Positions 29,096 to 35,637 of a stretch of DNA of 35,637 nt are shown one piece after another. How positions within the stretch are numbered: the first letter of the stretch is position 1; the number at the start of each line of letters is the position of its first letter. Origin of the DNA: Apostichopus californicus. Lineage: Eukaryota; Echinodermata; Holothuroidea; Aspidochirotida; Stichopodidae. The translations under genes were made by a program, and so were the position numbers. The DNA lies in NCBI GenBank assembly GCA_020650975.1, contig JAIPMN010000864.1:1-35637 (forward strand), in the 5' to 3' direction. Under the pieces are notes generated by a model that made no database searches, was not told where the DNA came from, and worked only from the letters and a program-made list of their open reading frames with translations.

Positions 29096-32000
29096 CACCC
29101 ATTTCCTTTCTCTTCAGAATTTCTTAAACCTTAAACAAGTTTTACTTGAAACAAGACCTTTCGTACATCTATGTCAAGACAAACTGCCAGTGAACTAAGA
29201 CAACCTGTAAAACATTCCCTTATTTGGGTACTAAAAATGAAAATCTCTTAAAAAGGCTTAAACTAAACAAAAGGAAAATATTTAAAAGATTTATTAAGGA
29301 ATGTGAGTTGTGTACTACACCACTGCAAACTGTGCGCATCTCAATTTATAATACTAAACTTAACTACTGTATTAATTTTGCTAGTACTATAGAATATGGC
29401 TAGTACAAACTACAAACATTGCATTCCTTCACCATTCTTCGCTCTGACATTGCACTATTATACAGTACTACAGGAACCTACATTATATCCCTAGTTAAAC
29501 TAGAAGGGAAATGTAAAAAATATAAAAAACGAGAAAAACAATATCTGTTAACTTTAGCACAGCACAGCAAACGATAGGAATTATGATTCCATATGTGGCT
29601 GTTGACAGTCCATGCTAACTTTGAGGGATCATGAAAAAAAGTTATCTGGAGCTTGCGCCGGTAATAACCCACTGACTGACAAGAGAGCATTCCGCAGGGT
29701 GTACCCACGGCCATCTCGAATGAGAGTCAGATTCACGTGTGAAATAGTGAACATTTGTATGGTCCGGGCAGAGTTACATAAATTAACAGGGAAACTACAG
29801 CTTTTAGAAGCAACACAAAACGGTTTGAAAGGTTGAAACACATGTTAAGAATTAGAAATTAATTAGCTATTATGAGATGGTTAAGAGATAATTAATATGC
29901 AGACAGATGTTAATTTATGCAAGTTAAACAATAGCAAAAGATCATACGTTTAATTTTGATTACACAGAATGCTAAGTCTTATTTTAATACGACAGCAAAA
30001 ATTCATGCATTATTTTGTTCTATCAACATGCAAAACAAACAATATTATAATGGCAAAATTTGAAAACAAAAGCTTTTCTTTGTTCGTTTAAAGTGTAAAC
30101 ACCACCTAGCTAACCGACACCTCTTCTTCTTCTTCAAAATAAAATTGACTCAGCTCGTTTGAGCAACAGATATAACTTCTTTTTTTTAAAACTTCATGAA
30201 AACAATATGCTTCCTCTTTATGATGCATTATGCAAATAAAATGAACTTCAATAGAGATGTTTAGAAGGCAAGAAAATGAAAACTTTTTTTATTAATATCA
30301 TTAAAACTGAACTTACGAATATTATGAATACCTTTCTCCTCAACTTGGCACACACTAAGACCCCATAGCCAAAAAAAACATGTTAACCAATACAATACTG
30401 TATTAAATTTCATAACATATAAGTTTTGTTCAATTTCGATCAATTTTGATCATGTTAAAGACCAAAGAATAAAGAAAATAACAGCATTAACAAATAGCTA
30501 TTACACAGCAACACAGTGATCACATTGCTTGTAATATGCTAGATCAAACAAATCTGGTCACCACCTTGAAACCCCATCCTAGAAGCTTTTTCTCTTTGTA
30601 GCTTGTATAATCAGTTTGTATTTTCAGGGATATCTAGAAATTTAAGTTAATCCCATCTGGAAAATATCTTTTTCAAATTTTGTAAATTAAACAAACCTTT
30701 TCATTTTTTTCTTCTATATTCCTATATTTTACAGATTTTTTTGTTTTTTAATCTTTTCAATGATTGATAGCTTTCGTATTTTATCAGAATACCAGTTTTG
30801 AATTCAATTTTAATATTTTTACTGTTTTCTCTTATTATTACTATTACTTTGAAAAGTCCAGAATGTTGTATTCTCCAAAACTTAATTTTAAAAACTTAAA
30901 CTTAAATTGTAATGAATTTTTCTGCTGTCTTGTTAGTATGACAATATCCACATTACTGGGCAGTTTCTATAATCTTTATGACGTCATAAACTTAATACCA
31001 TATTTGGGTGGTTTCCATTCTTTTCTGTTCATTTCAAATACTTAAATGAATACTTCAAGATCTACCCATGTTTCCTTCAAATTTCCAACAATAAAAAATG
31101 TGGAAAATGATTGATATATTATTCTAAAAAAAGAAAAGAATTGAAGAATAACCCTGTTACCTCTGAAACTGACACAGCCATTCCTTGACCCGCTCAGAAA
31201 AGAAGGCCAAAAATACTGAATAAACTTCAAAAAGTATCAATAACATGACAATTGAAGATGCTCTCCTTTATTAATTTTCTTTTTGTTAATTATCTTAATA
31301 CTGGTTTCAAATCAACTATTTCTTTTGGTCTTCTTCAAAAAAGAAAAAAAAATGTTTGTCTTGAATTTGAAAAAGAGTTGTGTGGTAGTTTGCCACTCAT
31401 AGTTTGAAAGGTTTTAACTGAATACAACAGGTATAAAATGAAGTGAGGTAAAAAATAATCTTTCTATTGGTGAAAAAAATGTACACAATTGGTAAAAATA
31501 AAAAATTCAAAGTGTCCTATTTATGAATAAATTTGTTCAACATACTTTGGATCTCATTGTATTGTTAATGAATATTCGAAAAATAAAAACACGCATAGAG
31601 ACCAAAATAATTATATATAAAAAATAAAATAATAAAAAAAAAAAACCCAAAACAACATATAAACAAAAAAGGCACATTTAAAAAAGGCAACAATTTTCTA
31701 AAAACACAACTGTAGAGAATTAATTTGGAGCAAAATGGTTTGGGTTTTTGATCTAAATTAATGAGTGTAAATTCTACGATGTTACGTCTGTCAATCATAA
31801 GTGAAATAATTAGTATTCTACGACACTCACTATTTTGAGGAAACAATGATACGGTTGACATCATGGTTAAAAAAAAACGTTCGTGGAGGTCAGACAGAGT
31901 AGTATTCAATGATAACGAGAAGGAAAAGTGGAGAAAAATCGTAAATTAAAGAAACAAGAAAAATGCGCTTAAAATAGGCATGCCAGTGGCACTCAGTCTG

Positions 32001-34489
32001 GAGGGGGGGTCCTTCTTTTTGACTAATCAAATTAATAAATTTGAGCAAAACCCCATCAATTTGGTGTCTTAGAGACAACGAAAATCATTTGTGAATCCAT
32101 TTGACTTTGGCAACTTTTTTTCTTTTGGGGGGAGGGAGGGGGGGTGGTTTCTTTTTGTGATATGGAGGCCATGATGAGTGCATCATTGAAGACAAAATAG
32201 TGAGTTGTTTGCGGATCAACTAGAGTTAGAAGAGAGATGGGTAAGAGGATGAGTGGATGAATGACGATGACTCGAGAGAATGTAGACGGATTGAGAGATG
32301 AATCGTAGTTAAGTATGACAGATGGAGAAGGAGGAATACTACGACGGTTAGCCGAGAGAAGCAACCTGAGTTGTTGTTGTGGCAAAAATTAAACCATCTT
32401 AGGACCTAGCAAGAGGTACAAGGGGTTATCAAAAATCTTCAAGATCTTCGATGAGTTTGAACACAAGGCCGGTACGGTTCTAGTACAAATGATGCATTCT
32501 CATAGCTTATTGCCGTCCTGTGTCGTTTTGAGTTGGAATTAATTGCAAGGTAGGACAAAGTTTGAGTTGGTGTGTATTTCAAGGACCGAGCGTGAATTTA
32601 CACATTTTGGCGGCGCGAATTCTAGTCTGAAGGTGAGAATAGACTGGCATTGGCAAAGGCACACAGGCAGTACGGGAAGAGAATGCAGCTAGAAAATATT
32701 AGATGGAAAGTGATTTACCCCTCTCTTACAAGGACCAGACTGCTTTTGGGCCACACCACTTCTAAGAAGGGACCTGTGGACTTACACCTGCCCAGGAGTA
32801 TTTTGTCATTATGACAGAGTTAAAATCCTGAGATTAATTTTGAAAGTAATTTTGCTTTCATTTCCATCACAAAAAAAACTTTGCACCCTGATACCCAAGT
32901 CCCAGCCATCCTATTTGTATTACAGTACTAGGTACTGCTTTTACCAAGCTCGACTTACTACAGCACAGAATGTCCATCTCTATCTACGGAAAGGGGATCA
33001 CCAAGTAAAACTTGATTCAGCTTCTGGTTATTGCAGGCTCTAAATTTGAACAGAAGGCAGATTCAAGGCATTTCAATCCTGCATCTCATTATAATAAGGG
33101 TAGGTAAAAATGTTTTTGTATGAAAAGTGCCTTTTTTTGAACAATTATCTCGTACCAAAAAGATTATAGAAAAGTGATATAAATTTCAAAAGACTGAGGT
33201 CTATATTTTACATTGCATCCAAACACACTTTCCAGAAATTTAAGCAATGATATCAAACAGGGGATGGGATTTAACATGTGTACAAATAGGATATAAGCTA
33301 CTGTATGTCGTTCGCACTGATGGTGGCTTCTTTCACTATGCTCGGGAATGGTCAACACAAATGGCAAAATTATCCATGTTTTATAGTACAAAAGGCATTG
33401 GTATGCTTACAGTTTTCCTAGAGTACAATCTGTATTTATAAAACTACCCTGCAAGGCTTGATTCTAAAAATTTTGAACAGAGGCTCACGAAGGCACATAA
33501 AGACAATGACACCGAAAGATAGAGATGATATTAAGATTCAAAAAAAAAAAAAAAATTATACAAATCAATCTCATTGCCTTCCAACATCTACTATTTATGA
33601 AATGAAACAGGCTGCCTAACTTCATTTATTCCTAGCTCATATTGAAACAACTGTTTAGTCATAACTTTGCAATTATGTTCCTCATTGATAGGTTTAGCAA
33701 CGTAACAATTTTACCTGTGCCAAGTCACCTCTATTTTGGGTAATGATCACGAATAAAAACTTTGGGGATTTCAAAATGGTTTTGTGTGATTGTAACATCA
33801 CATGGTTCTACCTTCTTTCGTTAATTTGGATCATTAATTTGAAAATTCAATATCATTTCTTTGTGAAGTTGTGGCCTATTTCAAATCATAAACTTGTACT
33901 TTAGTGAAGTCATTGCCATTAGATCTTATACTTAATATCTCTGGGAGTCTGGGAATTGCCATTACAATATAAACATCAGTCACAATGAATGTTCTATTAA
34001 TTTACGCCTATGTCCATTATAATCAAAGAATCCTATCTCCTCGTTAACAGGCTGACTAATTATGACATCCTCACAGACTAACTCTAGGATGACTAACGAT
34101 AAAGGGAAATGCTATTTCATTTCTTGTAAAGAGAATAAAAACATAATATTATTCCTCTCTCCTTGTAAGTTGTTACTAGGCCGACTGATACAGAGCACAA
34201 AGTCATCCACTCCATTCACATCAATCTTCTCAACTTAATATTTTGGTAAATAAAAAGGATAAGGAATAATCTAAAACTTTGATATAAAAAAACAGCACAA
34301 GCTTCTCGTTTACAAACTTTAATATAATGTAACAGTGTATCTGAATTCGCAGAATGACATTCACGAAACAACATCTTGGTCTTACATATAAACATCAACA
34401 ACCACAGAGACACACGCACCAAAACACACAAATGACGACCTCGTGAATGTTTCAACGCAACAACCTCTTTCAAGCTTCTACTCTTACTT
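29096..34489. other. Gene-poor region
   Basis: Very AT-rich. A less AT-rich patch at 29640-29760 is open in three frames but shows no family motif and no fitting splice pair. A possible hAT-like end lies near 31984 (CAGTGGCACTCAGTCTGG then a G run). There are A runs near 31630 and 33539, and a CTT run near 30123. FERM exons of the FARP-like gene were looked for by motif and not seen. Confidence 0.4.
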
Positions 34490-34603
34490 TTATGATGATG
34501 GTTTGTCCTCCAAGGGTGGAAGATAAGGCAGAGGTTTGGATATCACATTTGCTGGTTTATCCCACATTTTCTGAAGTTCTTCAGAGAGTGTTTGGAAGTC
34601 CCT
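34490..34603 (-). pseudogene. Exon-like frame ending in a stop, possibly a gene remnant
   Basis: A 37-codon minus-strand frame reads RDFQTLSEELQKMWDKPANV then ISKPLPYLPPLEDKPSS and TAA, preceded by TTTAG that could be an acceptor. The composition looks protein-like. However, the neighbouring frame upstream runs protein-like up to the same point (TTKANLGLEGLPNTL), which would need a one-base shift to continue, so it could equally be a broken copy. I recognise no family and no partner exon. Confidence 0.22.
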
Positions 34604-34680
34604 CTAAACCCAAATTAGCTTTGGTTGTTGGACAAGACATTTTTGTCTCTTCAGCTCCACCACACAAACCTTCATAGTTA

Positions 34681-34985
34681 ACCCTCTTTTAAGGGAATAG
34701 GGGGAACCCTCTTGTAAGGGGTTAGGGAGGAACCCCCTTTTAAGGGATTAGGGTTAACTCTCTTTAATGGATTAGGGAGGAACTGTCTTTTAAGGGATCA
34801 GGGGTAACCCTCTTTAAAGGGATAACGGGTAACCCTCTTTTAATGGATTATGGAGGAATCCTCTTTTAAGGGATTAGGGGGAACTCTCTTTTAAGAGATT
34901 AGGGAGTACCTGTCTTTTAAGGGATCAGGGGATAACCCTCTTTAAAGGGATAAGAGAAACCTCTTTTAAGGGATTAAGGAGGAAA
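34681..34985. repeat. 25-26-bp dyad minisatellite with TTAGGG-like words
   Basis: About twelve units of the type AACCCTCTTTTAAGGGATTA followed by GGGGG or GGGAGG. Each unit contains CCCT-x6-AGGG, an inverted repeat around TTTAAA or TTTTAA. A pair of unlike units (GTCTTTTAAGGGATCAGGGG then AACCCTCTTTAAAGGG) recurs, suggesting higher-order duplication. Confidence 0.9.
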
Positions 34986-35037
34986 CTAAACCTCGCTCAT
35001 CCTGCAGCAAATGATGACCTTTTGTAAAGGATTTATT

Positions 35038-35122
35038 AAATGTCAGTACTAATGTTGAGTTCCTGGTTTCATTTTATGAAATGTCAGTAACTAATGTTGA
35101 ATGTGAGTTCCTGGTTTCATTA
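35038..35122. repeat. Tandem duplication of about 42 bp
   Basis: AATGTCAGTA-CTAATGTTGA followed by GAGTTCCTGGTTTCATT appears twice in a row, the second copy with a small insertion. The remaining sequence to the window end shows nothing recognisable. Confidence 0.8.
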
Positions 35123-35637
35123 CATGATTTTTATCTTAGACTACAAAACATTAAAAGCATATATATACATATAACATATAGGAGAGTAATCTGTAATGCA
35201 TGAACAGCACCCTCTATCTCTAGTTCTATCTTTACCAACTTTTAGATTGCAACCTATGAGTTGGGTTCCGGCAATTTAATGTGTAAAGGAGAATATTTCA
35301 GTTTTGGATCAATTTAACTTGGCAGACTACAAAAGTTTTACCCAATGTAACTTCAGAAGAATGAGTTCAAAAAAAATTAAAATTTAAAAAAAAAGGAAAG
35401 ATGAATAGAATCTTCCCCACAGTTGGAGCTGATCATTGGTAAGAATTTCTTTTAGTTCTTTTCAGAAACTGTTTTTCCCTTCTTCTTTTCTTTACCTAAG
35501 TACTTTGTGCTTTCATGAATGCATTATTTTTATCTTTGAACAAAGCAACAATTTGACTCATTGTTGGATATATTGCATAGGACTATTTACTACTAACTTT
35601 TCATAGACTTGAAACTGACCAATCCACTGCAACCAAC

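Noticed and set aside
29612-29841. Overlapping open frames in a less AT-rich patch
   Set aside because: Three frames are open at once, none with a family motif or matching splice sites; openness follows from composition.
32056-32385. 109-residue minus-strand frame with PPPSPQKKK
   Set aside because: Driven by a G-rich stretch on the other strand and simple GA/TG-rich sequence; no splice partners or family motif.
34681-34985. Internal telomeric repeat tract
   Set aside because: TTAGGG occurs only inside a 25-26-bp unit, not as a 6-bp tandem repeat.

Overview
The window is animal genomic DNA. It is AT-rich, its genes are split by large introns with GT..AG borders, and it is full of short non-autonomous transposons, minisatellites and long G/C homopolymers. 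None of the real genes is a long open frame; I found them by joining short exons whose splice phases agree. Protein families and repeat style fit a marine invertebrate deuterostome, most likely an echinoderm (inference; no search was run).

Three genes can be supported. (1) Minus strand, 688-2067: the first two coding exons of an AAAP-superfamily amino-acid transporter (SLC36 / Drosophila mahogany-like), running off the left edge. (2) Plus strand, 6189-8630: a four-exon, 221-residue protein with one SH3 domain and a C-terminal U1/matrin-type C2H2 zinc finger, which I could not assign to a named family. (3) Minus strand, 12832-26107: thirteen 3' coding exons of a FARP1/2-type Rho guanine-nucleotide exchange factor, giving 527 contiguous residues with the DH domain, both PH domains and the stop codon. 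One further 5' linker exon is possible at 26769-26908. The N-terminal FERM exons were not found and probably lie beyond the right edge. Genes 2 and 3 converge on 8.6-12.8 kb, which holds minisatellites, possible poly(A) signals and untranslated sequence.

Mobile DNA by position: a hAT-type MITE with 8-bp target duplication (83-451); a long-TIR MITE (1235-1450); a broken jockey-type LINE (about 3052-4790); a minus-strand repeat headed by the 5' end of U2 snRNA (5207-5379), with a second copy at 20861-21014; more hAT-type MITEs at 13258-13591, 16885-17238 and 21141-21478; and a tRNA-derived SINE with a TACA tail (19738-19991). Several lie within a few tens of bases of FARP splice donors. The intron after the main DH exon contains two decayed tandem copies of that exon's own 3' end with its splice donor.

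Minisatellites lie at 9741-10079 (14+9-bp composite), 14032-14590 (31-bp, three-unit higher order), 28975-29095 and 34681-34985. From 26.9 kb to the right edge I find no gene I can support, only a cluster of RFX X-box-like palindromes near 28.65-28.90 kb, repeats and weak exon-like frames.
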